From an uncultured Agathobaculum sp. (GTDB lineage: Bacteria > Bacillota > Clostridia > Oscillospirales > Butyricicoccaceae): a DNA stretch of 53,805 bases. The DNA is taken from the NCBI RefSeq assembly GCF_944384735.1, contig NZ_CALWUN010000006.1, positions 1 through 53,805 on the forward strand, in the 5' to 3' direction. A program made the position numbers and the translations under genes. A model generated the notes under the pieces. That model saw only the letters and a program-made list of their open reading frames with translations, had not been told where the DNA came from and made no database searches. Position 1 is the first letter of the stretch, and the number at the start of each line of letters is the position of its first letter. Shown here piece by piece: positions 30,925 to 39,084 of this stretch.

Positions 30925-31809
30925 TCACTTCTTGGTCAGCTTCCGGGCAATGAGCGCCGAAAGCGCGTTCATCAGCAGCACGACCACCAGCAGCACGACC
31001 GCGGTCGCATAGGCTTCGTTCATGTGCAGCCCCTCGCCGGACAGCACATACATGTGGATGGCCAGCGTGCGGCCGGACTGGAACAGTGTCGGGATCTGCG
31101 CCATCGTGCCCGCGGTAAAGATGAGCGCCGCGGTCTCGCCGACGATGCGGCCGATGGCAAGGATGATGCCGGACAGGATGCCGGGCATGGCCGCGGGCAG
31201 CACGATGCGGAACACCGTGCGCAGCCGTCCGGCGCCGAGGCCGAACGAGCCTTCGCGGAAGGAGTCGGGCACAGCCATGAGCGCTTCTTCCGCCGTGCGC
31301 ATGATAAGCGGCAGAATCATGATCGCCAGCGTCATCGCGCCCGACAGCAGCGAGTAGTTCCACTCCAGCCGCGTCACGAAGAACAGCATGCCGAACAGGC
31401 CGTACACGATCGACGGGATGCCGGACAGCGTTTCGGTTGTGATGCGGATGATGCCGACCAGTTTGTTGCCGCGCTTGGCATATTCGTTCAGGTAGATCGC
31501 CGTGAACAGCCCGAGCGGCACGGCCAACAGCAGCGCGAGCAGCGTCATCTGCACGGTCGTGATGATGGCGGGCGTCATGGATACGTTATCCGAGTTGTAT
31601 GTCCACGCGAACAGCGAGGGTTTAAGGTGCGGGATGCCGCGCACCAGGATGTATGCGATCAGGAACAGCAGCACGGCAAAGGTCAGCGCGGCCGCGCCGT
31701 ACACCAGCCCCTTTTGCAATTTGGCGCGCCGGCGGCCATAGACATGCGGTTTTATCCCAGTTTGCGCCGCGGCGCGTCCCTTGGCGGCGGCAGTCGTTTC
31801 GCCCGTCAT
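30925..31809 (-). CDS. pstA: Phosphate ABC transporter permease PstA
   Basis: A 294-residue inner-membrane permease. A soluble basic N-terminus (1-30) is followed by six hydrophobic segments. The EAA-type cytoplasmic loop that meets PstB reads EEALMAVPDSFREGSFGLGAGRLRT (about 175-200), and LSGIPSIVYGLFGMLFF is a PstA/PstC block. The ATG overlaps the pstC stop by four bases. Confidence 0.95.
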   Translation of the reverse strand: MTGETTAAAKGRAAAQTGIKPHVYGRRRAKLQKGLVYGAAALTFAVLLFLIAYILVRGIPHLKPSLFAWTYNSDNVSMTPAIITTVQMTLLALLLAVPLGLFTAIYLNEYAKRGNKLVGIIRITTETLSGIPSIVYGLFGMLFFVTRLEWNYSLLSGAMTLAIMILPLIMRTAEEALMAVPDSFREGSFGLGAGRLRTVFRIVLPAAMPGILSGIILAIGRIVGETAALIFTAGTMAQIPTLFQSGRTLAIHMYVLSGEGLHMNEAYATAVVLLVVVLLMNALSALIARKLTKK

Positions 31810-32705
31810 GCGTCCTTCCTCCTTTTGAGCACGGAAAACGTCAGGTTGATCAGCAGGATGAACACGAACAGCACCACGCCCGTGGCAATCAGCGCCTCGC
31901 GGTGCAGGCCGGAGGCATAGCCCATCTCCTGCACGATGTTGGCCGTCAGCGTGCGGATGCCTTGCAGCAGGTTGCCCGTCAGGCGCGGCTGGTTGCCCGC
32001 GACCATGATGACCGCCATCGTCTCGCCGACCGCGCGGCCGATGCCGAGCACAATGCCCGCCAGCACACCGGACTTGGCGGCGGGCAGCATGACGGTGAAC
32101 ACCGCGCGCTCGTGCGCCGCGCCCATGGCGACCGCGCCCTCATAGTAGGCGCGCGGCACGGCGCGCAGCGCGGCCTCGGACACGCCGATGATGGTCGGCA
32201 AAATCATGATGCCCAGCAGGATGGACGCGGACAGGATGGACGAGCCCGAGATATCCGCGCCGCACAGCGCCGCCACATTGCGCACCGCCGGCACGATGAC
32301 CACCATGCCGAAAAAGCCGTACACGATCGACGGGATGCCGGCCAGCAGCTCGGTGCAGGGCTTGAGCACGCCGTACAGGCGCTTGGGACAGTAGAACGCC
32401 ATAAAGATGGCGGTCAGCAGGCCGACCGGCACACCGAGGACGATCGCGCCCGCCGTGATGTAAATGCTGCCGACGACCATCGGCAGGATGCCGTAAATGT
32501 CGTTGCCCGGCTTCCACGTCGTGCCGGTCAGGAAGTCCAGCACGCCGATCTCGCGGATGGCGGGCAGGCCGTTTGCGAACAGGAAGATGCAGATGAGCGC
32601 AACGGCAAGGATGGATGCCAGCGCGCAAACGAGAAAGACGACGTGCATCACCACTTCCAGCAGGTTTTTCATGCCGCCCGTGCGCCGGGCCGCGTTTTCG
32701 TTCAT
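31806..32705 (-). CDS. pstC: Phosphate ABC transporter permease PstC
   Basis: A 299-residue permease that pairs with PstA. Hydrophobic segments are spread along the chain. The LLAGIPSIVYGFFGMVVIVP block is at about 121-140, and the coupling loop EAALRAVPRAYYEGAVAMGA is near 187. It starts 67 bases after pstS, and that gap holds a weak terminator-like hairpin. The result would be a higher pstS than pstCAB transcript level, as commonly seen in pst operons. Confidence 0.95.
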   Translation of the reverse strand: MNENAARRTGGMKNLLEVVMHVVFLVCALASILAVALICIFLFANGLPAIREIGVLDFLTGTTWKPGNDIYGILPMVVGSIYITAGAIVLGVPVGLLTAIFMAFYCPKRLYGVLKPCTELLAGIPSIVYGFFGMVVIVPAVRNVAALCGADISGSSILSASILLGIMILPTIIGVSEAALRAVPRAYYEGAVAMGAAHERAVFTVMLPAAKSGVLAGIVLGIGRAVGETMAVIMVAGNQPRLTGNLLQGIRTLTANIVQEMGYASGLHREALIATGVVLFVFILLINLTFSVLKRRKDA

Positions 32706-32732
32706 GTCATTTCACCCCATAGCAGCGGGAAA

Positions 32733-32752
32733 GGGCGAAACCTGTTCCGCCC
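32733..32752 (-). terminator. Weak attenuating hairpin between pstS and pstC
   Basis: On the minus strand GGGCGGAA pairs with TTTCGCCC around a four-base loop, and TTTCCC follows. This is too short a T-tract for full termination but enough to lower read-through. Confidence 0.4.
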
Positions 32753-32772
32753 CATTCCCTGTTCCGTTATCG

Positions 32773-33669
32773 TTACTGGACGTCCGCCCAGTCGGTGGTT
32801 TCGCCGGTGTAGATGCCCTTGATCTGGTCCATCGTCAGGTTGGCAACCGTGTTTTCCGGGTTGACGACGACCGCGATGCCGTCGAGCGCGATGGCCGTGC
32901 CGGTCAGCTCGGTCTTTTCCTCGTCCTTGAGCTCACGGGACGCCATGCCGATGGCAAAGGTGCCGTCCATCGCGCCCGTCATGCCCGAGGTGGAGTCCGA
33001 GGTCTGAAGTTCGATCTTGGCCTTGGGATTGGCCTCCTGATAGGCCTCGATCAGCTTTTCCATCACCGGGGAGACCGAGGACGAGCCGCCGACCGCGATC
33101 TGACCCTCTGAGCCGTCGGTCGTGAAGGCTTCCGCCGCGTCGTTTACCTTGATGTAGCCCTCTTCCTCAACGATGGCCTGGCCGTCCGCGCTCAGGATGA
33201 AGTTCAGGAAATCCGCCGCAACGCCGGTCGGCACGCCCTTGGTGGCGATGTTGAACGGTCGGGACAGCTTGTAGTCGCCGCTCTTGACGTTTTCGACCGT
33301 GGCGTCCACGCCGTCGACCTGGATGGCCTTGACCGTGTCGTTGAGCGAGCCGAGCGAGACATAGCCGATCGCCTTGGCGTTGCTCGCGACGCTGGTGAGC
33401 ACGACGTCGGTTTTGTTGGCAATCTCGGCCTCGACGGTCGTGTTGTCACCGTTATCGTCCTCCACGCCGGTCAGCTCGACGAACGCGCTGCGCGTGCCCG
33501 AGCCGTCCTCGCGGGAAATGACCGTGATCGCGCCCGACGCGCCGGTGGCGGTGTCACCGCCCGCGTTTCCCGCGTCGTTTGCACCATAGGAATCATTGCT
33601 GCCGCCGCAGCCCGCCAGCGCACCGCACAGCATCAGGCCTGCCAGCAGCAGGGAAACACTCTTTTTCAT
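32773..33669 (-). CDS. pstS: Phosphate-binding lipoprotein PstS, circularly permuted order
   Basis: A 298-residue exported phosphate receptor. The signal peptide ends in LAGC (Cys 21). The two halves of the usual PstS are exchanged. Residues about 47-180 carry the normally C-terminal part (ITVISREDGSGTRSAF, AIGYVSLGSLNDTVKA, NGDYK-like SGDYKLSRPFNIATKG, ADGQAIVEEEGY). Residues about 185-298 carry the normally N-terminal part (IAVGGSSSVSPVMEKLIEAY, SDSTSGMTGAMDGTFAIGMASRELKDEE, IKGIYTGETTDWADV). The ligand loops GSSSV and SREDGSGTR are both intact, so phosphate binding should be kept. I believe the same order occurs in other gut clostridia. It heads the operon behind Pho-box-like repeats. Confidence 0.92.
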   Translation of the reverse strand: MKKSVSLLLAGLMLCGALAGCGGSNDSYGANDAGNAGGDTATGASGAITVISREDGSGTRSAFVELTGVEDDNGDNTTVEAEIANKTDVVLTSVASNAKAIGYVSLGSLNDTVKAIQVDGVDATVENVKSGDYKLSRPFNIATKGVPTGVAADFLNFILSADGQAIVEEEGYIKVNDAAEAFTTDGSEGQIAVGGSSSVSPVMEKLIEAYQEANPKAKIELQTSDSTSGMTGAMDGTFAIGMASRELKDEEKTELTGTAIALDGIAVVVNPENTVANLTMDQIKGIYTGETTDWADVQ

Positions 33670-33721
33670 ACTGTAAATTTCTCCTTTGCAATTGTGATCT
33701 TGTTTGTTTACAAGAACATGT

Positions 33722-33772
33722 TACAAAGCCAATGTAAAATCCAAAAGCGGCGCCATGTAAAATGCATGTTAA
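33722..33772 (-). promoter_or_regulatory. Pho-box-like direct repeats upstream of pstS
   Basis: On the minus strand TTAACA (33767-33772), five bases, then TTTACA (33756-33761) form one pair. A second pair is TTTACA (33733-33738), five bases, then TTTGTA (33722-33727). The 11-base period matches PhoP-binding repeats of Firmicutes. The pstS start lies about 50 bases downstream. No clear -35 is visible, as is usual for activator-dependent promoters. Confidence 0.62.
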
Positions 33773-33796
33773 ACCCTTCTCCTTGTGTAAAGCGCG

Positions 33797-33833
33797 CAAA
33801 AAAGGTCGGCAAAGCAGATGCTTTGCCGACCTT
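33797..33833 (-). terminator. Terminator after the O-antigen-ligase-like gene
   Basis: A perfect 14-bp stem starting AAGGTCGGCAAAGC with a four-base loop is followed on the minus strand by a T-run. It insulates the phosphate operon from the genes upstream. Confidence 0.88.
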
Positions 33834-33847
33834 GCAGGCTATTTTGT

Positions 33848-35449
33848 CTATTTTTTCTGAACGCAGCAGCGTTTCTTGCGGAAGTACCCCAGATAGAGCA
33901 CCGCCGCCGCCATCGACCAGAAGTAGGCCATCATATACGGCACCTCGAAAATATTCTCGAAGTAGCAGTGCACCAGCACGCCGCACATGCCCGAGAACAT
34001 CGACACCGCCAGCACGCGCGTGCGGTCGGAACCGTTCAGGCTTGTCCGGCCGATCGAGCGCAGGCACCACAGCGCCATACCGATGAGCAGGATGATAAAG
34101 AAGATCAGGCCGACGTACCCCATCTCGACCAGCGTTTTGAGGTAGTAGTTGTCCATATAGAAGTATTCGAAGGTGTCGGTCTCCTCGATGATCTTGTTCT
34201 GCATCGCCACCGCGCCGCCGAACCGCCCGAGGCCGAAGCCCAAAAGCGGGTTGGACGTATGCAGCAGTTCCAGACCGGTCTCCCACCGCACCATGCGGCC
34301 CGCGCGCTGGCTGGCCTCCACATAGTCCGCAGTGAACAGGTAGGTGATGCGGCTGGCAATCGACGGGATGGCGAGCAGCGCGCCCGCGCCGGCCACGGCC
34401 ATCAGCGCGATCAGGCGGCGGTCAAGGAAGATAGCAAACACGATCACCGCGACCGCAAGGCCGCCCCACGCGCCCTTGGAAAAGGTGAAGATGCAGCACA
34501 GGCACATCATGCCGGTCACGCCGATGGCCAGCACCTTGACCCACATCTTCTTGCAGTAATACGCCAGCCCCGCCGCCATCGGCGCGAACAGCACCAGCAG
34601 GCTGCCCATGATGTTCGGGCTGCCGGTCAGCGAATAGACGCGCGTGCGCACGCTCTCCTCGGTCTGGGAGACCCAGCCCGCCGGGATGGGCGCGGCGATG
34701 ATATACTGGTAGATGCCGTGCAGCGCGATCGGGATGGCCATGGCGAGCAGCGCGCCGTAAAAGATGGCGAAGTCGCGGTCATCCTCGATCAGCCGGGTGA
34801 CGAGGAAGAACCAGAACAGGTACTGCACAACCGCGCGGTAGCCGTCCAGCGCGATGGACGGATAGGGCGACACCGCGCACATCAGGAAAAATCCCACGCC
34901 AATGAACAGCAGCAGATAAGCGTCGACCGGCGTCGCGCGCGACTGGATGGGCGCGCGGTGCATCGCGGTGTGCCACAGGATATAGGCAAACGCCGCCAGC
35001 ATCAGACACTCGTCCCACACCGAGCCGATGAAGGCGATGGGGATAAAGTTGCGGATGAAGTAATCGAGTGGCAGATACATCGCCAGGCACACGAGCAGCA
35101 GGCCGCGCACGCCGAAAAACCGGCACACCCGCCCGATGATGCCGCCGCCGAGGAAATTCGACACCGGCTTCCAGACGGCGAGGCACACGCGGTAGAGCAG
35201 GCTGTTTGCCGCCGCGTCGCCCAGCCGCTCGGCCAGACGCCGCAGCGCGGCGACCGCGCGCGCGTAGCGGCTGTTGGCCGCCGTGCAGAGGGGCGCGGCG
35301 CAAAAGCCGTCCCAGACGCGGCGGAAGCGCGAATCCGGGTAGGCCGCGGCGATGCGGCGGAAAAACCCCGCAATCGCGCCCTCGTGGTACCACGCGCGCA
35401 GGCAGAGCAGCGCCCGCACGAGCAGGCTGTTTTCAAATATCGCTTTCAT
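33848..35449 (-). CDS. O-antigen ligase/polymerase-like membrane protein
   Basis: A 533-residue polytopic protein with about ten to twelve hydrophobic segments between residues 105 and 525. A soluble basic N-terminal region (about 1-95) precedes them. A large extracytoplasmic loop (about 370-430) contains the Wzy/WaaL-like text GFGLGRFGGAV and the RMVRWETGLELL region. Such proteins join or polymerise lipid-linked glycans at the membrane. The substrate here is unknown, and no glycosyltransferases are nearby. It follows a DUF4330 gene by five bases and shares its promoter. Confidence 0.78.
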   Translation of the reverse strand: MKAIFENSLLVRALLCLRAWYHEGAIAGFFRRIAAAYPDSRFRRVWDGFCAAPLCTAANSRYARAVAALRRLAERLGDAAANSLLYRVCLAVWKPVSNFLGGGIIGRVCRFFGVRGLLLVCLAMYLPLDYFIRNFIPIAFIGSVWDECLMLAAFAYILWHTAMHRAPIQSRATPVDAYLLLFIGVGFFLMCAVSPYPSIALDGYRAVVQYLFWFFLVTRLIEDDRDFAIFYGALLAMAIPIALHGIYQYIIAAPIPAGWVSQTEESVRTRVYSLTGSPNIMGSLLVLFAPMAAGLAYYCKKMWVKVLAIGVTGMMCLCCIFTFSKGAWGGLAVAVIVFAIFLDRRLIALMAVAGAGALLAIPSIASRITYLFTADYVEASQRAGRMVRWETGLELLHTSNPLLGFGLGRFGGAVAMQNKIIEETDTFEYFYMDNYYLKTLVEMGYVGLIFFIILLIGMALWCLRSIGRTSLNGSDRTRVLAVSMFSGMCGVLVHCYFENIFEVPYMMAYFWSMAAAVLYLGYFRKKRCCVQKK

Positions 35450-35454
35450 AGGCC

Positions 35455-35958
35455 TTACTCGCCGATCTGTACCGAATCAATATTGCCGGTCGTCTCAAAG
35501 TCGTTGGTCTTGACGATAAAGGTGCGGCCCGCGCGCACTTCCTGCGTGCCGATCGACGGCGCGGCCGTACCATCGGCCACCGTGGTTTCGATCGTAAAGA
35601 TAATGTCCTTCTTGCTCGGGTCGAGCGCGTCGACGATGCGGCCGTCCGCCGTCTGGATCTGCTGGATGTAGTCCTCGACCTTGACGTCGGTGATCGTCGC
35701 GGTGGTGTACGAGCTGCCGCTGACGATCTGCTTGCCGACCTGGTCATTGCGCTCGATCTCGGCCACGAGGAAGGGCGTTGCGCCGCGCACGCGCACGATC
35801 GCGGTCATCGGCACCTGCTTGGCGGTCGCGTCTGCGATCTGCGGGGCGAACAGCTTGTAGCCCACGCCCGCGGCGACCACGATCACGGCCAGCAGCACCA
35901 GCAGGTCGACGATGTTGACCACGCCGAACAGCTTGCCTTTTTCATTGATGATTTTCAT
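35455..35958 (-). CDS. DUF4330 single-pass membrane protein
   Basis: A 167-residue protein. A short cytoplasmic start (MKIINEKGKLFGVVNIVD) leads to one membrane helix (about 19-40, LLVLLAVIVVAAGVGYKLF) and an external beta-rich domain with the DUF4330 text. In clostridia DUF4330 genes are typically paired with an O-antigen-ligase-like gene, as here, which suggests a shared envelope-glycan role. The start is the ATG at 35958 after CGGAGG. Confidence 0.82.
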   Translation of the reverse strand: MKIINEKGKLFGVVNIVDLLVLLAVIVVAAGVGYKLFAPQIADATAKQVPMTAIVRVRGATPFLVAEIERNDQVGKQIVSGSSYTTATITDVKVEDYIQQIQTADGRIVDALDPSKKDIIFTIETTVADGTAAPSIGTQEVRAGRTFIVKTNDFETTGNIDSVQIGE

Positions 35959-36025
35959 AGTTGTCCTCCGTTGATGGTTTGCGGCCGGATGCGCCCGCAG
36001 CGGGGTGGCTGCCGCATGATAGATG

Positions 36026-36054
36026 ATTATACCACAGCGGCCGACACGCTTCAA
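36026..36054 (-). promoter_or_regulatory. Promoter of the DUF4330 operon
   Basis: On the minus strand TTGAAG (36049-36054) and TATAAT (36026-36031) are separated by 17 bases, with TGG before the -10. It begins immediately after the stop of the small upstream gene. Confidence 0.82.
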
Positions 36055-36057
36055 GGC

Positions 36058-36270
36058 TTAACCCACGAGTTCCCGCCACCAATCGACCAATTTGCAGCGG
36101 AATTCCAGCTTTTCGCAATCATCCCCTGCGGCGACCGCCTCATCGCACGCAACCGAAAACGCCGTGCACCACCATGCCGCCCGGGGCGGCAGCGGCGCGC
36201 ATGCGCCGGCCAGCAGCACGCTGCACGCGGTCGCCACCGCGACCGCCGCCCGCTTTGCCTGATTTCCCAT
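36058..36270 (-). CDS. Small exported protein resembling the C-terminal end of SpoIIR (possible remnant)
   Basis: A 70-residue frame. An N-terminal hydrophobic signal-like segment (about 6-23, VAVATACSVLLAGAC) is followed by AAWWCTAFSVAC, a short acidic stretch, and the end KLEFRCKLVDWWRELVG. The WWC motif, a second Cys and an aromatic basic end recall the last part of the sporulation signalling protein SpoIIR (NWWCVLFPPLC and a VEW-type tail). SpoIIR genes often neighbour ispE in clostridia. The central SpoIIR domain of roughly 130 residues is missing. The start at 36270 lies directly after the ispE terminator, and its ribosome site (GGAAGGCGG) is buried in that hairpin. It may therefore be a decayed or internally deleted spoIIR, or an unrelated small protein. 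Confidence 0.4.
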   Translation of the reverse strand: MGNQAKRAAVAVATACSVLLAGACAPLPPRAAWWCTAFSVACDEAVAAGDDCEKLEFRCKLVDWWRELVG

Positions 36271-36271
36271 A

Positions 36272-36321
36272 CAAAAACACCGCCTTCCGTAACTGGTGTC
36301 CCCAGTATGCCCGGAAGGCGG
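36272..36321 (-). terminator. Terminator after ispE
   Basis: On the minus strand CCGCCTTCCG pairs with CGGAAGGCGG and encloses a second stem ACTGG/CCAGT; TGTTTTTGT follows. The T-tract runs into the start codon of the SpoIIR-like frame. Confidence 0.7.
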
Positions 36322-36398
36322 CGGCAATATACCGTTTTGGCGCGTCCTTTTCTATCGGACGCACTATGGCGCGCACATGGCCTGACTGCCGTGCGTTG

Positions 36399-37298
36399 TC
36401 ACACGGTTTCGGTCAAAAAAGTGTCGGCAAAGCGGCGGGACAGCATCTTGGCCGCGGTTTTGGCGCGGTTCTCATCCGAGAACAGGCCGAACACGGTCGG
36501 CCCCGAGCCGCTCATCAGCGTGCCGTCCGCGCCGTTTTCGGTCAGGAAATCCTTGATCTCGCCCACCTGACGGCGCTTGGCCATGATCACATCCTCCATC
36601 ACGTTGGACAGGCGGCGGCAAATGCCGGCAAAGTCCCCCTGTCCGATCGCGCGCAGCATGCCCTGCGTATCCGGCCGGTGCTTCAGCTCGACAGAATCGA
36701 TGGCGGTGTACACCTCCTTGGTGAACACGGCAAAGGGCGGCTTGCACAGCACCACCCAGCAGTGCGGCATGGGCTTGAGCGCGGTCAGTTGCTCGCCGAT
36801 GCCCTCGGCCAGCATGGTGCCGCCGCGCAGGCAGTACGGGATATCTGCGCCGAGTTTCAGCCCCATTTCGCACAGCTCGTCGTCCGATAGGCCGGTTTCG
36901 TGCAGTGCGTTCAGGCCGCGCAGCACCGCGGCCGCGTCGGTCGAGCCGCCGGCCAGCCCGGCCGCGATCGGGATGCGCTTTTCGATGTGGATCTCACAGG
37001 TCTCCAGCAGCGTGCCCGTATGCGCATAGAACAGCTCGGCCGCGCGGTAGGCGAGGTTGCGCTCGTCCAGCGGCAGGTAGGGCAGGTTGCAGCTGAGCAG
37101 GATGCCGCGCGGCTTTTTTTCGCCGTGCGTCACCACAATGCCGATGTCGTCGTGCAGCCCGACAGACTGCATCACCATCCGCACCGTGTGGTAGCCGTCC
37201 GGACGGCGGCCGGTCACATCCAGCGTCAGGTTGATCTTGGCGCGCGCCTCCACCATGGTTTCCGCCTGTGTGATTTCCGTTTTTTTCGTAAAGAACAT
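36399..37298 (-). CDS. ispE: 4-diphosphocytidyl-2-C-methyl-D-erythritol kinase
   Basis: A 299-residue GHMP kinase of the MEP isoprenoid pathway. The substrate motif ARAKINLTLDV and DGYHTVRMVMQSV are at the start. The ATP-binding GHMP motif IPIAAGLAGGSTDAAAVLRGLN is at about 110-131. The C-terminal glycine-rich LMSGSGPTVFGLF is near 265. The start is the ATG at 37298, after AGGGAGA. It is 13 bases downstream of the PHP phosphatase gene. Confidence 0.95.
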   Translation of the reverse strand: MFFTKKTEITQAETMVEARAKINLTLDVTGRRPDGYHTVRMVMQSVGLHDDIGIVVTHGEKKPRGILLSCNLPYLPLDERNLAYRAAELFYAHTGTLLETCEIHIEKRIPIAAGLAGGSTDAAAVLRGLNALHETGLSDDELCEMGLKLGADIPYCLRGGTMLAEGIGEQLTALKPMPHCWVVLCKPPFAVFTKEVYTAIDSVELKHRPDTQGMLRAIGQGDFAGICRRLSNVMEDVIMAKRRQVGEIKDFLTENGADGTLMSGSGPTVFGLFSDENRAKTAAKMLSRRFADTFLTETV

Positions 37299-37311
37299 GA
37301 TTTCTCCCTGC

Positions 37312-38109
37312 TTATATTGATAATGGCACCTGTCCGGGCTGTCGGCCGCGGAACACGGTGACCGTGGTAAAGCCCGCCTCGCGCGCATTTCTTGCGCAGT
37401 CGTCCACCCCGCGGCCGACCGTGTCCAGCGTGTGCGAGTCCGAACCGATCGAGATGCGCTCGCCGCCCATGCGGCGGTACTCATACAGGATGTTCTGCGG
37501 CGGGCCGACCTTTTTCTGCCACCCGGCGATGCCGGCGGCGTTCAGCTCGAGCGCGTAGCCGCGGTCGATACATTCCCGCAGCACCTGCTGCACCCGGTCC
37601 ATATAGTGGTCGAAGGATGGCACATAGTCGCCGTGCTTCATCACGCGCAGCGGGTAGTCGATGTGCGCGAGCACATCGAAGCCGCCGAATGCCTCGAGCG
37701 CGAGCACCTGGTCGAAATATTCGTGCAAAAATGCGTCGCAGTCGAGCTTTTCATATTCGTGGAAGTAGATATCGAGGTCGTTCGGCATAGCGTGCAGCGA
37801 GCCGATGACCATATCCAGCTCGAGCGTGTCCAAAAACGCACGCGCGCCCGGGTCGGCGTGCGGCTGGCCGACCTCGATGCCGGCCAGCACTTCGATGCCC
37901 TCGGCCTGCCGCGCCGCGCGCGCGTCGCGCAGGCAGGCCTGCAGATCCCGGTTTTCCGCCGGGCCGCGCGTGCGGTAGAAGTCGAGGTGGTCGGTCAGGC
38001 CGATGATATCCAGCCCGGCTGCGCGGCAGGCGCGCACCTTATCCCCGACCGACTGCGGGTAAGCGGCGTCCGCCGAGTACCCGGTGTGCATATGCAGGTC
38101 GACCCGCAT
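37312..38109 (-). CDS. PHP-domain phosphoesterase (histidinol-phosphatase-like)
   Basis: A 265-residue PHP hydrolase. The metal-binding motifs appear in order: DLHMHTGYSADA (1-12), LTDHLDFY (about 38), GIEVGQ (about 78), GSLHAM (about 107), AHIDYP (about 155) and GSDSHT (about 220). Members hydrolyse histidinol phosphate or other phosphoesters. No his genes are nearby, so the substrate cannot be assigned. The start is the ATG at 38109 after AAAGGTGG. It is probably co-transcribed with ispE. Confidence 0.87.
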   Translation of the reverse strand: MRVDLHMHTGYSADAAYPQSVGDKVRACRAAGLDIIGLTDHLDFYRTRGPAENRDLQACLRDARAARQAEGIEVLAGIEVGQPHADPGARAFLDTLELDMVIGSLHAMPNDLDIYFHEYEKLDCDAFLHEYFDQVLALEAFGGFDVLAHIDYPLRVMKHGDYVPSFDHYMDRVQQVLRECIDRGYALELNAAGIAGWQKKVGPPQNILYEYRRMGGERISIGSDSHTLDTVGRGVDDCARNAREAGFTTVTVFRGRQPGQVPLSI

Positions 38110-38126
38110 AGATGGTTTCCACCTTT

Positions 38127-39017
38127 CTAAACATACATCAGCGCCGTTTCGACGAAAAAGAAAACGATTGCCGCCGTCATGCCCACATTGATGAACACAG
38201 CGCGCATCGACGGCGCGCACGGCCCATGCTCCCACACCTGCTTTTTGCGCCCGCGAACAAGCAGCACGACGGCCGCAATCGCCAGCACCGGCCAGCTCAG
38301 CGCGTACAGGAGGGGCAGCAGCCCGCGTTCCGGCAGCAGGAACACGACGAATGAACCGTACAGGTTAATCAGGATGTGCAGCAGCACGGGCATTTTGAGC
38401 GTGCCGGTATAAAAATGGGCATAGGCCAGCAGCAGTCCCAGCAGGAACGCATAGCAGAACTGCGACAGGTTGGCGTGGTACAGCCCGAACAGCAGCGCGG
38501 ACACGAACGCCGCGGGCTTTTGCCCGTAACGTGCCAGCCGCCCGGCCAGCAGGCCGCGGAACAGAACCTCCTCGAACAGCGGGCCGAGTATGCAGCCGCC
38601 CAGCAGCACGACAGACAACGGCATTTCGCTGATCGCCTCGGTCACCAAATCGACCGGTTCGAGCATGGCCACGCGGAATACCAGGTCGCTCAGCCAGTCG
38701 CCCACCAGCGAGCCGAACCACATCAGCCCGATGCCGATGACCAGCCAGCGCCCCAGCCTGCGCACGGAAAACGGGCGCCGCGTGCGCGGCGGCACGGGTA
38801 TTTTGCGGCACAGCCAGAAGGCCAGCGGCAGCGCGGGCAGGTAATAGCCCACCAGCGTCAGCAGCATGTAGGCGTCCATGCCGCCCAGCAGGTTGCCGGC
38901 CAGCATCTGCCAGGTCAGCCACAGCTGCCATACCAGCATCAGCACATTGGTCAGCACCAGCGACCAGCCCAGACGCCCGCAGTATCCCCTCTCCAGCCGG
39001 AGTGCAGTTTGCTGCAT
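38127..39017 (-). CDS. CPBP-family intramembrane glutamic metalloprotease-like protein
   Basis: A 296-residue polytopic protein with seven to eight hydrophobic segments. The CPBP (CAAX protease/bacteriocin-processing) motifs are complete: LFEEVLFRGLL (EExxxR, about 163-170), FGLYHANLSQF (FxxxH, about 192) and LLHILIN near 231. Relatives process peptides or protect against bacteriocins, and the substrate here is unknown. The start is the ATG at 39017, five bases after a G-run. Confidence 0.85.
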   Translation of the reverse strand: MQQTALRLERGYCGRLGWSLVLTNVLMLVWQLWLTWQMLAGNLLGGMDAYMLLTLVGYYLPALPLAFWLCRKIPVPPRTRRPFSVRRLGRWLVIGIGLMWFGSLVGDWLSDLVFRVAMLEPVDLVTEAISEMPLSVVLLGGCILGPLFEEVLFRGLLAGRLARYGQKPAAFVSALLFGLYHANLSQFCYAFLLGLLLAYAHFYTGTLKMPVLLHILINLYGSFVVFLLPERGLLPLLYALSWPVLAIAAVVLLVRGRKKQVWEHGPCAPSMRAVFINVGMTAAIVFFFVETALMYV

Positions 39018-39037
39018 TTCGTCCCCCCTTAACGGCA

Positions 39038-39075
39038 GAAAAACAGGGCAAAGCATGTGCCCCGCCCCGTTTTTT
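39038..39075 (-). terminator. Terminator after ackA
   Basis: On the minus strand ACGGGGC pairs with GCCCTGT (one G-U pair) around a 14-base loop, and a T-run follows. It lies 14 bases after the ackA stop. Confidence 0.6.
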
Positions 39076-39084
39076 CCTTTTTGC

